Assembly: GCA_037957365.1 (NCBI GenBank)
Contig: JARHVA010000081.1
Location: 3,742,001 to 3,806,000 of the forward strand
DNA length: 64,000 bases
Direction: 5' to 3'
DNA from: Torreya grandis
Taxonomy: Eukaryota; Streptophyta; Pinopsida; Cupressales; Taxaceae
In this document: piece after piece, positions 21,901 through 33,552 of the stretch
Position numbering within the stretch: position 1 is the stretch's first letter
Layout: each line of letters opens with the position of its first letter
Translations under genes and position numbers: made by a program
The notes under the pieces: generated by a model
What the model saw: the letters and a program-made list of their open reading frames with translations, nothing else
Databases searched by the model: none
Told to the model about the DNA's origin: nothing

Positions 21901-23604
21901 ATGTTTTTATTATTTTATAGGGATTTTGAGTAAATGAGAAATTTATAATCATTGTATGAGGTAATTTGGGATGTGTTACATATATTAAAGCCTTAAAATA
22001 TTCATATAAATTTTGGAGGTGGTCAAACAAGGCTCATTTTCTAAGGTAGTCTCAAACAATCATAAAATGAGACTAGGTGGCAAGGCCATTTCATGGTTCT
22101 CCTACTTCTATAGGTTATCAAGACCTAAAAATTAACATTGAGGTTGGTGATCTCCTATATAAATTTAATCACATTATTTTTGGTGATTTAAAATTTTTGG
22201 GAGAGGTTTGGAGTAAGAAAATAGGGTTCTAGGCAAGGAGGCTTAATTGAGGCCTAATTGAAGAGAGAGAAAGGCAAAAAAATAAGCTCACACTCAGATT
22301 AAAGAAATTAAATTTGAAATTAATATGTAAGGACATAATTTGTCTTATAATATGATCTTATTTTGTCATTACCCTCCATACATTCAGCTACATAAGGAGG
22401 TTTATAGGTTTTTAGGGCTAGAAGGGAAATAAGCCTAGTGAGAGCTTGAGGAGCAAAATGGAGTCTTGAGAGTTGTTATAGGAAGAAAAATTAATTATTT
22501 TAGGTATAATAATATATTTTAGGACCATCCATAGAGATAAAATTACTTTAATAATATGAAATTGAGTTTTGAGCCACTTAGACCAAGCTAGGTGTGGGAA
22601 ATGAAGAGTTTCTAAACACCTATGCACATGAATAATGAAATGTCAGATTAGATGAGTTTATTAAGGAGTGATAGGTGTATAATGAGTCTATATAAAGTAA
22701 TTCATGGAAATTTATTATTAATAATTCCATTTTTCACTCTTCTAATGCAAATAAGGGTTATTTCAAGAAGCTAGTCAAGGTATCAAACCAAATTGTAAAT
22801 CATACACCACATGGAGGGTTAGAGCATATTTAGGAGTGAGACACATGGATTTTTAAGTGTATTTAAAATTGGACACTTGTCAATCCTCTTCTACTATATC
22901 CCTCTCTCTTCACAATTCTCTATATAAGCAACTAATTTTGGATTTGTAATAAATCCACATATGGTATGGTTAAGCCCTACTAGTTTGAGTACTGATTTTT
23001 GCTTTGAATAAAATATTTCAATCTATGTTTGAGTTCCCAAAATATTGTCTAGGTGTGTTAAGTAGTTCATAGTTGAATGACAAGTGATAGTCATCTTCCC
23101 TTGCGTTCACCTTACTCTTTCATGTTGTATGCACGTAGTCTACTCTCTAACAAGTCACATGAAGTTTAGTTAGTGTTATTATATGTATTTAAGTGTAATG
23201 GAGAGTAATATTGTATTAAATTAGACCTCTTATTCATCCACTTTAGAAATGCATTACATCTTACCTCCATGTTGAAATACTTATGTTAGAGAAACCTTGG
23301 ATGTTGAGATCATTATTGTGAATCAGATTTCATAGTTCAAGTTTATGGTAGTATTGTGTATTTAAAATTGGTAAATCACCTCATTAATTTAGTTTTATTT
23401 CATGTTTTATCTCTCCCTTTTCATCCCAAAAAGTTAGTAGAATAAGTGATGATCTTAAACAGATATATCAAGGGAGTTAGCCCTATCAACTAAAGGTTTA
23501 CCCACACTATAGACATCTAATATGTATAGGGTTAATCTCATTATTTAACCTAATTTGAGTAGTCTTGAACTACATCTCCAATGGTGTAAAATTGAGTGAC
23601 AATA
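18982..23604 (+). repeat. 3' LTR of element 2
   Basis: About 4.6 kb, starting at a TTTTGACCA equivalent to the TGTTGACCA terminus of element 3 and ending AAAATTGAGTGACAATA. It is collinear with both segments of the left LTR. Open frames inside, such as those near 19511-19702 and 22418-22627, are not conserved as coding; the latter recurs in the left LTR at 14161-14370 only because the DNA is repeated. Confidence 0.8.
22921..22928 (+). promoter_or_regulatory. Probable TATA box of element 2 right LTR
   Basis: TATATAAG after a CCTCTCTCTT pyrimidine run, conserved with the left LTR. Confidence 0.5.
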
Positions 23605-25084
23605 GTTAACTAATAGCTCATTTGGCATTGGTTTGCTTATACACTCAATATTTGTATCTTTGGAACTTGTGCACTGATAATCTATAAATTATTGCATGTT
23701 GTGGGTAGGTTGAGTAATACCTATGAATGATTCCAATTGTGGTTGTTTTCAAAGTCATAGAGACCAAGCAAGTTAAATTCATCTATTTGGCTATTTATTG
23801 ATGGGTGCATGTGGGACAAGACTTCCCACTCATGCATTTCCATTTCCATTCATATATCTTCATTTTGGTCAATATCACCACTACTTGATTGACCATTGTT
23901 TATTTATTTTGTAGATATTTGCTTGATATGCCCTAGATTTTAAAAATCCTTGATTTTATCCCAATGTGTAATAATTCTTCTCTAGTTAAACCAACATTTA
24001 TTACAATATTATAGAATGGTTTTTAAAGTAAGAGATCCAGCTAATAGAAAGATTCATATGATGGTGAATCAATAGGATGTTTAGAATAAAAATGAGGAAA
24101 TATATGAATAATTTATTTACTTGTTTTATTTCTCCATTGATTAGTTTTCCTTTTATTATTGTAAAACTATGTTCATGCAACTTCAATGAGTTGCATTGTG
24201 TCTAGCAAATCAAGGCAATTTAGATATGTATCAATGAAATATGGTAGGTTTTATTATTTATATGTTCTTTGAAAAAATCATTTGAAGATTATTTTTACAA
24301 CATATATGGTAACAAATGTTTGGTACAAATTGTTAAAGTGAGATTTATGACATGTGGTAAATTTTATGACATGTGGCATGTTTTCTGTGCACTTTTGTCA
24401 TAGTCAATAATAGTTTCTATTAATAACTTGTTATATGCAATCATTTTTGGGATTTCAATTGTAATTATAGATGATATGCTAGCTATAATATCATGGTATC
24501 TTTCAGATATGGTTTTAGCCTTTGTTGCATACTTTGTTATATATTTGACCACACAAACATAGCTTATATGAACTATTAAACTTCATGGACTCCAATGACT
24601 GAAAAATATGTAACAAATAGATTTGTTGAAAAGGCCTTGCAAACTACAGTCTTCAAATAGAGAGGAGGGAGTACCTAAAAAACCAAAGTCCCCACAATTG
24701 ATTTAAGTTTTTATCAAGGGTTCAAATATACAAGTCTAGGGTCCCTTACTAGAATAAAAATACAAAAATACAAAGTAGGGAAATGCACCATTAATAGAAT
24801 AGTCTAAATGTAAAAAATATGATTTGTAACATAATAGTACAATAGTCATTCAGAGATTTGATCCTCTAAAATTTACCCTATCAAGGTATGAAATAATAAT
24901 TCAACTTAATTAATCTCTCTTTGTTTTAAGGTAGAATTGTAAATATCATTTACTCATAAGAAAATTAAGTAAATATACCATGATCATGATTTTCCACCGA
25001 TGCCAAATTATCTAATTTAAAGGAAACATAATATATTAGTAGAAATAAATATATATTCATCCAAATACTGATTTGGCATATGGT
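23605..25084. other. Intergenic stretch without recognised genes
   Basis: AT-rich sequence with short chance ORFs only (such as 24001-24186). I see no transposon termini, RNA genes or coding signal. Confidence 0.6.
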
Positions 25085-26437
25085 AGTGACGATATAAAAA
25101 TGATTTCGAGTTCAAATATCCCACATGCATATTCCATGAGAGAACTCTTCTCTTAAACAATATTTCATTATTTACTCTAATTATATGAAAAATAGCATAA
25201 TACCCATACTTAATTAACTATTTATCACATAGCACAAGGTTTAGGGTTTGGTTTCAACTATATGAATAGTTCAAGTATGTAGAGAACCTGAAGTAAATGT
25301 GCATATAGTAATATGGATCAAGTGCATTTATTGATGAAGATAAGGCCATTCCATCTTAAAGTAGACATAGACTTCAATTAGTATATCATAGAAAGTATGA
25401 AAATTAGGTCACAATGGTATTTCTCATGCAAGGTAGTCATAATATAAATCCCACTCAACTCTTACTAAAAAATAAAACAAGGGAATCTATGATGATAACA
25501 AAGATAAAATAGATCCATAATAATCTTACCAGGACTCATCAATATGTTAGGTTGAAACCAATTACATAATATATAGGGGTTCAATTTGTCATGGACTAAA
25601 TACTATCTCCCTATATCAAACACTCCATCTACAATAAGTTGCTTAGAGATTTACCTTCTAATTAGACCTCATGGGTATTCCTTTGAGTATACCAGGTTCA
25701 AGAATTTTATAATGGATGAAAGTAGTTCTCAATAGAGGTATAAACATATTGTCATGACCTCAAAATCCCAAGATAACTTCTCTATTAGATGTAGTGTATG
25801 GTATGAAAAAACTTGAGGCCTTTAAGATGTTACTAACTACTTAATATTTGGGCCTAAGCTACTATAATAAAGCATCACATATCAATCATGTTTGTAAAAA
25901 ATATGTCAAGCATATAAAACAACACTAAGTAATATTTGACAATAACAATTTAGAGACCATTACCAAATAAAATTAACTAAAATATATATGACATTAGAGG
26001 CATTTAAAAGCATCATCTAAGCCATTTTACATCAAAAAAATAAACATTTTATCCAGATGGTCCACTTCTTCTCAAAATATCAAACCTAAAATTATATCTA
26101 TATCAATGACAATAAAATGTTGGACTCAACATCGATATGATAAGAAACATTATCATTTGATGTTGTATGTGATCAATCAAATGAATATAGAGGCACATTA
26201 TCTCCTCTATTTTTTAGTGGCATGTTGTTGGTATCTCAACCTCACCAACTCAATCATTAAAATAATATTATCTCTTTCCAGTCATTTCTGAATATGTTGA
26301 TCTTCTAGATATGTTCAACCTATGACATAGTGTCATGATGTTGTTGTCCTTAAGACGTAGGTAGGTCCAGCTCTCGATATGTTTAGCCTATGGTCATAGT
26401 TGTGCTAAAAAATATTAGGGTGATTCCTTCCCTTTCT
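25085..26437. repeat. Left arm of a ~1.35-kb inverted repeat (IR1)
   Basis: Reverse complement of about 37842-39195. Landmarks are CACATGCATATTCCATGAGA (right arm CACATGCATATTCCATAAGA after reversal), TTTGGTTTCAACTA, CAATCATGTTTGTAAAAAA, and TTTTTAGTGGCATGTTG near the inner end. The arms have many substitutions and indels, so the duplication is old. No coding frame is seen. The outer end is placed where similarity fades, near 25085. Confidence 0.85.
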
Positions 26438-26490
26438 TGTGTATCATTCCTTTAAAATTTAAAATTATATTATAAAATTTAAAAATAAAT

Positions 26491-26645
26491 AAAGGGAAGG
26501 GAAGTTAGAGATGAAATTAGAATTTCATCTTTAACTTTTATCTCAAAATATGCCCCTTTTAAACAATACCTCATTACGACAAGAAGTTATTTTATGATAA
26601 AAGTTAGATAAAATTATACTTTTGTCTTAAACTTCCCTTCCCTTT
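26491..26645. mobile_element. Possible small MITE-like element in the IR1 loop
   Basis: A 155-bp unit with perfect 16-bp terminal inverted repeats, AAAGGGAAGGGAAGTT at 26491-26506 and AACTTCCCTTCCCTTT at 26630-26645, and an AT-rich, partly self-complementary middle. No clear target duplication is visible, so the superfamily is not assigned. Confidence 0.5.
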
Positions 26646-26699
26646 CTTTATACATGATATCTTTAATATAATTTTGACTTTTCCAGGAAATAATGTGTG

Positions 26700-26704
26700 G
26701 GAAG
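26700..26704. repeat. Target-site duplication GGAAG, left of element 3
   Basis: GGAAG immediately before the LTR terminus TGTTGACC; repeated at 37837-37841. Confidence 0.85.
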
Positions 26705-26929
26705 TGTTGACCACTTTTTGCATAAATAGTTTGTGTTTTCCCTTTGGCTCTTTTTGTTTCTCCCTTGCTCATTTTCTATGTTTGGTCACTTGCTTTGTTG
26801 CTTGTCTTTTCCCTTCAACCTCTCCTAGTTTGGGCTCTTCTCCCTTGTTCTTTTTTTTTCCTTTACCTTATTTGCTTTAGCCGTTCTTTCTTTGTTTTGC
26901 CCTAAAGTTCCCTTCAAAACTTTTTTAAA

Positions 26930-27600
26930 GGGCCTTTCTTGCCTTCCCTTCCCCCCCAGTGTCCCTTTGGACTTCTCCAAAGAGCACTTTGTTGTCCAAG
27001 TGACCCTTCAAAAAAGTTTTGAAGGGCACTTTGTTGTCTAAGTGACCATTCAAAAAAGTTATGAAGGGAACTTTTCTACCCAAGTTTCCCTTTGGACTTT
27101 TCTGAAGGGCACTTTGTTGTCTAAGTGACCATTTGAAAAAGTTTCGAAGGGCACTTTTCCACCCAAGTGTCCATTTGGACTTTTTTGAAGGGCACTTTGT
27201 TGTCTAAGTGACCCTTCAAAAAAGTTTCGAAGGGAAATTTTTCACCCAAGTGTCCCTTTGGACTTTTTGAAGGGCACTTTTCTGTCCAAGTGACCATTCA
27301 AAAAAGTTTCGAAGGGCAATTTTTTGCCCAAGTGGCCCATCAAACCTTTTTGAAAGGCACTTTTTTGTCTAAGTGACCCTTCAAAAAAGTTCTAAAGGGC
27401 ACTTTTCTACCCAAGTGTCCATTTATACTTTTTTTAAGGGCACTTTATTGTCTAAGTGACCCTTCAAAAAAGTTTTAAAGGGCACTTTTCTGCCCAAGTG
27501 TCCCTTCAAAATTTTTCGAAAGGCACTTTGTTGTCCAAGTGACCCTTTGAAAAATTTCCAAAGGGCACCTTATCTTTGGAAATTCCCTTCAAAATTTTCT
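26930..27600. repeat. Palindromic tandem array in the 5' LTR of element 3
   Basis: About fifteen half-units of about 42 bp alternating two types: one around AAGTGACCCTTCAAAAAAGT and one around CCAAGTGTCCCTTTGGACTT, each followed by GAAGGGCACTTT. Most units form an imperfect CCCTTC...GAAGGG palindrome. It lies 225-900 bases from the LTR start, upstream of the probable TATA box, hence in U3. Confidence 0.85.
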
Positions 27601-28503
27601 AAAGGGACCTTGTGCCTTTTCCAAGTGTCCTTTGGGAAAAGTTCTCGAAGGAACTAGCCGTTGCCTTTTGGGCAAGATTCTCGAAAGAATTTATTTGAAC
27701 AATTTTTTTGAAGGAATTTATTTGGGAAAATTACTCGAAACAATAATCTTGACCTAAATGGATCCCCATGACATGATGCAAGATGTCAAATTTGATACAA
27801 CCAACTAGCTATTGGGATTCAAAGAGGTGACGTGTTGCAAGATGTCAAATTCAGGGTAGCCAACTAGCTGTTGGGGTGCAACTTGGTGACATGTCACAGG
27901 AAATCAAATTCATACCTAAAATATTCAAATAAGAAGTAAAGTCATTGGGAAAACTTGAATGAATTTGTAGTATAAATTAGTTTTCTCAACAAGATTTGCT
28001 TATGACCTTTATAAGTAGAAGCAATCAAAGAATCTGAAGGAGTAAGCAAGGAGTAAAGCCTTTCAGAAAACCCGATAGGGTCTTAATAAAAGTGAAATTA
28101 GGTTTTAAAAAGAGATTTTCTTATGAATTTTATAACTAGAATAAATCAAAAAACTTGAAAGAGTAAGGATAGTGCAAATTGGGTTTCCCAACATGATTGA
28201 CTTATAGGTTTATAAGTAAATCCATTCAGAAGGCTCGAATGGGTCTGCAGTGAAAAATGTGGAAGATTTCAAGAAGAATATAAGGTTTGTAGTAGTGATC
28301 CAATTAATTTATTATGGAGGGTCATCTCACCATTGATTTTGTAGTGATCCTAGTCATTTCAAGAGGGTGAATCAAAGAGAAGGACACACTCTAATTGAAT
28401 GAGAGAATAACTGGAATCAGTTTGACTAGGATGATGACTACAAACCATTTTGGAGGCTTCTATTTTGGCACCCAAGAGCTCTCTCTTATCTCCCTCTTTT
28501 GAC

Positions 28504-28510
28504 ATAAATA
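28504..28510 (+). promoter_or_regulatory. Probable TATA box of element 3 left LTR
   Basis: ATAAATA after a CT-rich run, conserved with TATAAATA at 37148-37155 in the other LTR. Confidence 0.45.
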
Positions 28511-29194
28511 GTACCCTTGGGCTCTTATTTTATCATCCACATATAGTATGATGAAGCCCTACTAGAATGTTTTTCCATTTCCTTGCCTTTGAGCAAAGAA
28601 GCATAAGTCTATTTTTTTCTAAGTTTTAGCCATTTAACTGGGCATGAAAGACACACAGAGTGACAACAAGTGATGTTTTATCCTTTTTTTCTCTATCCTT
28701 CATGTTTTTTAGAAAAGAGTTGATCCAACAGGTCATGTAGAGTGCATTCTAGCTGTATGATATTTTGCACATGTGTAACCCTTTTCTGGACTATATAGGT
28801 TATCTTTTCTAGTTATTTACCTTGTGTGATATCATTCATTTTGTCTCTACATTTAAATAATTATGTTGGAATCTTCTAGAGCTCAAGTTATAGAATATAT
28901 TATATTATATTGTGCATAAGTATAGGGTATACATGTGGATACTAATTCTTGGTGTATCACCATTTTAGACTAGGCTTTTCATTTATGCAAAATTTTGACT
29001 CTTTTCACTCATACAGATTGGTTCAATAGTTTTATTTCACAAAAATATAATACAGGGAGCTAGCCCTTTCAACCTAGAGGTTCATTTCCACTTATAGGCA
29101 CACCCACATACTTGAAAATGTCCTAACATTGCCCAAATTTAGAGGAGGCTTGAACAACCCTCTTCTAGGGTGCAAGATTTGGAGACAATAGTTA

Positions 29195-29212
29195 TGGCAC
29201 ACCCAATGGGAC
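29195..29212 (+). other. Primer-binding site of element 3
   Basis: TGGCACACCCAATGGGAC, four bases after the LTR end, very similar to the site at 15415-15432. From 29213 to 29555 lies an untranslated leader ending in an A/G-rich stretch. Confidence 0.75.
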
Positions 29213-29555
29213 CTAAATTATTTCTAATTCAAGGTGAATGCTGGTCTTGACATGCCTAAAGTAGTATAAATACCCCTAACCTAGCATTTGGTGACTCCAA
29301 AAGGGTGTGAATCCCTGGTTCTAGACCATGTTTTATACATTATCCTACATGGTCCTCAAAAGGTCATTAATATTTTCTAACCAAGCCCCTTTAACTAGAA
29401 CTCTTCTTGAATAAAAACACCCTGAACCACTCCTAACCCTATTAAATCCTTGGCAAGGAGGTTTTGGGGAAGAAGAGGAAGAAATAGAAGAAATTCAAGG
29501 AGAGGAAAAAGTTAAAGAAGAGTAAGAAATAAAAGATCAAAGGGGAAGAAGATAA

Positions 29556-30482
29556 ATGGGGGAAAGGGGAGAGGTAGATAGATGTCAACCTTTCCCTACT
29601 TTTAATACCCAAAACCCAATAGAGTTCCCTGCATATGACCCCATCCCTCCAAATGCTACCAAAAATCTTCCTGGTTTCAATGGGAAGGGTCCTATTACCC
29701 CATATGAACATATTAGAGACATATCTAATTTTTGTAATTTCCATAATGTTACTGGGGCCAACATAGCCATTAGGCTACTTGCTATGTCTTTAAAAGGCAA
29801 ATCACTTAACTAGTATAGAACATTGGAAGGGGGATGCATTACAATTTGGGATGGCTTTGGAGACTTATTGGTGACAACATTCAAAAATAAGAGTGATCAT
29901 GCTTCCCTAATACATCAGCTGAATGTAATAAGAAGAGGTCTAAATGAATCCAAAGCAGATTTCAATGAGAGATTTCAAAGAATATGGTATAGGCTACCAC
30001 CAATCATGAGACATCCTCCTAGCTTTGTGTTCACAACATACCTCAAAGGGATTGTTATTGATGTTGCTATTATGTTGCAATCAATGGAAGGATTCACTCT
30101 TCCAGGTGCATTTGAGCTAGCAATTAAGGCTAAAAATAACTTAATTTAGGCTGGAAGACTTCTTCCAAGAGTTTGCATGCCTTTGTTATCCCACAATTTA
30201 GTTGAATCTCCAATCATGTCAAAAGTTTCCAATGCCAATGTGAATCCAAGAGCCTTTTCCAATAAGGTTGATAATGTTGTGGACAAGGATGAAGAAATCA
30301 GATCATTGAGAGCTCAACTCAAGCAAGCTCAATATCAAGCAAGTGCTCCTTCTAATGACAACACTATCCTTAATAAGGATATAGATCTCCATCCCAATAC
30401 AATTATCAAGGGATATGACAAAATAAACAACGTTACAATAGGCAACCTAATCCATCTAATCCAAATTCCACTCCTCCCATAA
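29556..30482 (+). pseudogene. Gag (element 3)
   Basis: One plus-strand frame of about 309 codons broken by TAG at 29811-29813 and 30147-30149. It shows PGFNGKGPITPYEHIRDISN, LLAMSLKGKSLN followed by a stop where Trp is expected (then YRTLEGG), and a stretch ending in FNERFQRIWYRLPP, the Retrotrans_gag pattern. A Lys/Asp-rich C-terminal part has a short coiled coil (EEIRSLRAQLKQAQYQ). No CCHC knuckle was seen. The start near 29556 is uncertain because acidic codons extend upstream. From 30483 to 31147 there is a linker without recognised motifs. Confidence 0.85.
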
Positions 30483-31147
30483 AGGTTGTTGTTCTAGTTC
30501 ATACAAATCTAGTTCAAGGAGAAGATCATGCAGACCAATGGAGGTAGCCTCAAGGTCAGTTTACACATGATGAAAGAGGAACCAACTACGCTTTGACTAT
30601 ACAAGAGGAAACTACTCCTTACATGCTAGGAAAAGAAGCATGTCCTAGCTAAAGGGATAGTCACGGAGAAGGCAATAGCCCAAGTGTGGGAATTATGAAT
30701 TTTCAAGTAAAAGATGATTTTGTGTTGACTCAAATCATGTCAATTTCAGCTAATACAAGGTCCAATAAGAGAGACTTGGGAGAAGGCTAGGAGCCACAAA
30801 TAGTTCCAAGTGATGCCTCTCTAAGGCCACAAAGTGCTAATCGAAGTGTTGCACCTTCTACAAGCCATGTTCCTCAACAAAATCAGAATGTAAATGCAGC
30901 TGCCAAGATTACAACACAAAAATCTATAGCTCCTTTATTACCATCAAAAATACAAGATAAAGTGAATAATCCATCTCTAAATATTGTGGACTCATTACAG
31001 AGCACTAAGACAAGCATATCCATTTGGGAGGTTCTACATATACCTAGTCAAAAGGAGTTTTTGTAAGAGTAGTTAGAAATCATGTAGGTGGATCCTCAAT
31101 CTTAAAATAATCATAGTGTAGCTCTTATAATTTTTCCAAATCATCTT

Positions 31148-31790
31148 TTGGAGCCTTCCACTAAATTTGAAAATATTCCACCCTTCTACCTCACACTCAT
31201 TGTGGGAGATAAGTTGGTCCACAATTGTATTGTGGATAGTGGAGCAAACACTACTATTATGCCTAAAGTAGTGGCTAATAAGCTGGGTTTGAACTATGAG
31301 ACACATAATAAAGGCATGCTACAGTTGGACAGAACTCCAACTAAGATGATAGGATTGGTCAAAGGTCTAAAAGTATTTTTACATGGCTGCCCAAGCTTCC
31401 CTATCATGCAAGATATTGTGGTGGTGGACCTTCTATCAAACTTTTCTATATGTTTGTCTAGGACCTTTACGACCAAGATAGGAGGATACCTTTCTAATGA
31501 TTGGTCCTTTCTAGCTTTTAGGACAAGGTATGGAAATAAGGTAACCATAAGGACTCATCCCTTAGCAAAGTTACACATTGAGCCATACTTGGAGATAATG
31601 ATAAATCAAAATTGTCTAATCAGCAAAGAGGGAGAGATAGTCTTAAATAGTGAAACATCTTCTCCTATTGAAGGTATTTCTGACCTCTATCTTGACAAGT
31701 ATAGCAATAAAACACATGGACTTGATCCTTACACTTTCATTGAGGAAACTGATTTGGGATTTTACTGCATGCATGAGGAGAACGCCCGAA
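31148..31790 (+). pseudogene. Aspartic protease (element 3)
   Basis: First part of a 362-codon open frame. Residues 13-34 are FYLTLIVGDKLVHNCIVDSG plus AN, with an intact DSG active site at 30-32, followed by TTIMPKVVANKLGLNYE. The chain continues through SRTFTTKIGGYLSNDW and an acidic spacer to about residue 215. The same open frame then runs into the RNase H-like domain, so protease and RNase H were translated as one chain. The domain itself has no stop and is the best preserved part of the element. Confidence 0.9.
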
Positions 31791-32236
31791 TTCCTTCACT
31801 CACCAATGAAGATCATGAGCTTGATGGCATGTGGGAAATTTTCTTTGATGGTTCAAGGAGCAAAGTAGGCACAGGATCTAGTGTCATGTTGGTTTCCCCA
31901 TTAAATAATCTTTACTACTCTTCTTATAAGTTTCACTTTGGTTGCACTTGTAATGTGGTAGAATATGAAGGCTTAGTTCATGGTCTTCAATGGGAAAAGA
32001 AGAGAGGAATCAAGATTTTGAAATTCTATGGAGATAGTGAGCTAGTCATTCATCAAGTGAGAAGTCAAGCTATATCCAAGAACTCCTTGCTCAAGTCCTA
32101 TAAGCATAAGGTATGGTATCTACTTGAGGATTTTGATGCCTTCAACATCCATCCCATACCAAGAGACTTGAACAAGCACACTAATAGATTGGCTGCAATA
32201 GGAGTACATTTTGACTCAATTGTTGATGATGAATAA
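31790..32236 (+). pseudogene. Extra RNase H-like domain between protease and RT (element 3)
   Basis: Residues about 228-356 of the frame starting at 31148 show a cellular-type RNase H pattern: WEIFFDGSRSKVGTGS (Asp 234), CNVVEYEGLVHGL (Glu 272), LKFYGDSELVIHQV (Asp 296) and RDLNKHTNRLAAIG, where the usual last Asp is Asn 346. The frame ends at TAA 32234-32236. It would degrade RNA in RNA/DNA hybrids. A second, ordinary RNase H follows RT, so the element carried two. Element 1 has the same arrangement. The spacer 32237-32581 has no recognised motif. Confidence 0.85.
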
Positions 32237-32581
32237 GAGAAAGATCAATTCCATATCAAGATCATTTTGAGATCTTCCATTCTAAATAATTAAGTGTCAT
32301 GGAAAGTGTTTTAAAGTGATGAACACATTGCACACTTCTTTCAAAATGAGGCAAGCTTCTCTTCAAGAAATTAAAAGAAGTTGCATGATCATTATGAAGA
32401 GCAAATTATATATCTGAAGACAAATAAAATACCTAAGGGGATGATTACCTTGGAGAGTGTCTTCAATGAGGATGATTAAAATAAAAACCAAAGAATGAGC
32501 ATGTCAACAAAAGAAGAGAACTATGAGAGAGTTCTGATTTTCAAGGATAAACTTTTGAAGATTGTCAAGACTTGTTCTTAG

Positions 32582-33552
32582 TTGGAAAGGCAAGCTTTTA
32601 TTGCATTATGCAAAGAGTTTCATGACATCTTTTCTTGGGAATACAAGGACTTGAAAGGATTTGACCTAAGTCTAGCTCATCACACCATTGAGTTGGATCA
32701 TGGAGCTAAACCGATAAGACAAAAGCAAAGGCCTATCAAACCCAAGGTAGAAGAACTCATGAAGAAAGAGCTGACCAAATTGATTGAGTCCAAGATTATC
32801 TTTCTTATCAAGCACTCAACTTGGGTAGCCAACCTTGTGCCGGTTCAAAATAAGAATGGATAAATCAGACTTTGTGTGAATTTTCATGATCTAAACAAAG
32901 TGTCTTTCAAGGATCATTATCCACTCCCTTCCATGGAATAAATTTTGCAAGTTGTTTCAGGTTATCAATGTTTCTCACTTCTTGATGTTTATTCAGGTTA
33001 TAATCAAATATTGGTAAATGAAGGGGATCAATTCAAGACAACATTCACAACCAAGTGGGGGACCTTTGCCTACAAGAATATGCAATTTGGTTTATCCAAT
33101 GTTGGAGCTAAATTCAAAGGTCAATGGACTTGGCTTTCAAAGGTTTGATCAATAAATTTTTGCTTGTTTACCTTGATGATATAACCATTTTTTCAAAGGA
33201 TGCTGCTGATCATATGGGACATCTAAGGAAAGTGTTTGAGAAGAGTAGAGAGTACAACATATCCCTCAATCCAATGAAGTGCATATTTGATATCCATGAA
33301 GGTAAGCTTTTGGGTCATGTTGTTTCAAAAGAAGGCTTATCTATTAATCCCAAAATGATTGAATCTATTATAGGCTTGTCTTTACCTCAACACAAGAAAG
33401 GGTTGAAAAGTTTATTGGGAAAAATAAACCTTGTAAGGAGGTTTATCCCAAAATTTTCAACTATGGTAAAGACTATCATAGCCATGCTAAAAAAGAACCA
33501 AGTTTTTACTTGGACAAAGGAAGGTAAAGCAAACTTTGAGGAAATAAAGTAA
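32582..33552 (+). pseudogene. Reverse transcriptase (element 3)
   Basis: Ty3-type RT in two frames. 32582-33148 carries EFHDIFSWEYKDLKGFDLSL, IRQKQRPIKPKVEELMKKEL, VANLVPVQNKNG, then (after a stop) CVNFHDLNK, DHYPLPSME, FSLLDVYSGYNQI, FKTTFTTKWGTFAYKNMQFG. Stops at 32861 and 32939 fit CAA to TAA changes. A one-base loss near 33117 shifts the frame. 33124-33552 then continues with LLVYLDDITIFSKD (catalytic YLDD intact) and LLGKINLVRRFIPKFS. Domain order and length fit a once complete RT. Confidence 0.95.

Larger units (their letters stand above)
6045..23604 (+). mobile_element. Ty3/gypsy gag-protease element with ~4.6-kb LTRs (element 2)
   Basis: Two long direct repeats (6045-15410, interrupted, and 18982-23604) flank an internal region of about 3.6 kb with a primer-binding site, gag and protease. 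No RT, RNase H or integrase is recognisable, so it would be non-autonomous. Gag and protease are close to those of the element at 26705-37836, pointing to a related autonomous family. The left LTR lacks its first 60 or so bases and carries a copia insertion at 6973-11814, so no target duplication can be tested. Confidence 0.8.
26705..29190 (+). repeat. 5' LTR of element 3
   Basis: About 2.49 kb, starting TGTTGACCACTTTTTGC and ending GGAGACAATA (terminal CA changed to TA). About 207 bases longer than the right copy, accounted for by roughly five extra half-units of the internal array. Confidence 0.93.

Noticed and set aside
26674..26880. A 68-codon hydrophobic ORF that could be read as a small membrane protein
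   Set aside because: It starts outside and runs into the element 3 LTR; the T-rich LTR start gives Phe/Leu runs in any such frame, and the equivalent frame in the other LTR is not conserved.
26930..27600. CRISPR-like array
   Set aside because: Units are contiguous alternating palindromes without unique spacers, inside a plant LTR that also occurs in a second copy.
29442..29800. Two minus-strand ORFs of 71-100 codons
   Set aside because: They lie antisense to the gag frame of element 3 and have low-complexity, Phe-rich sequence.
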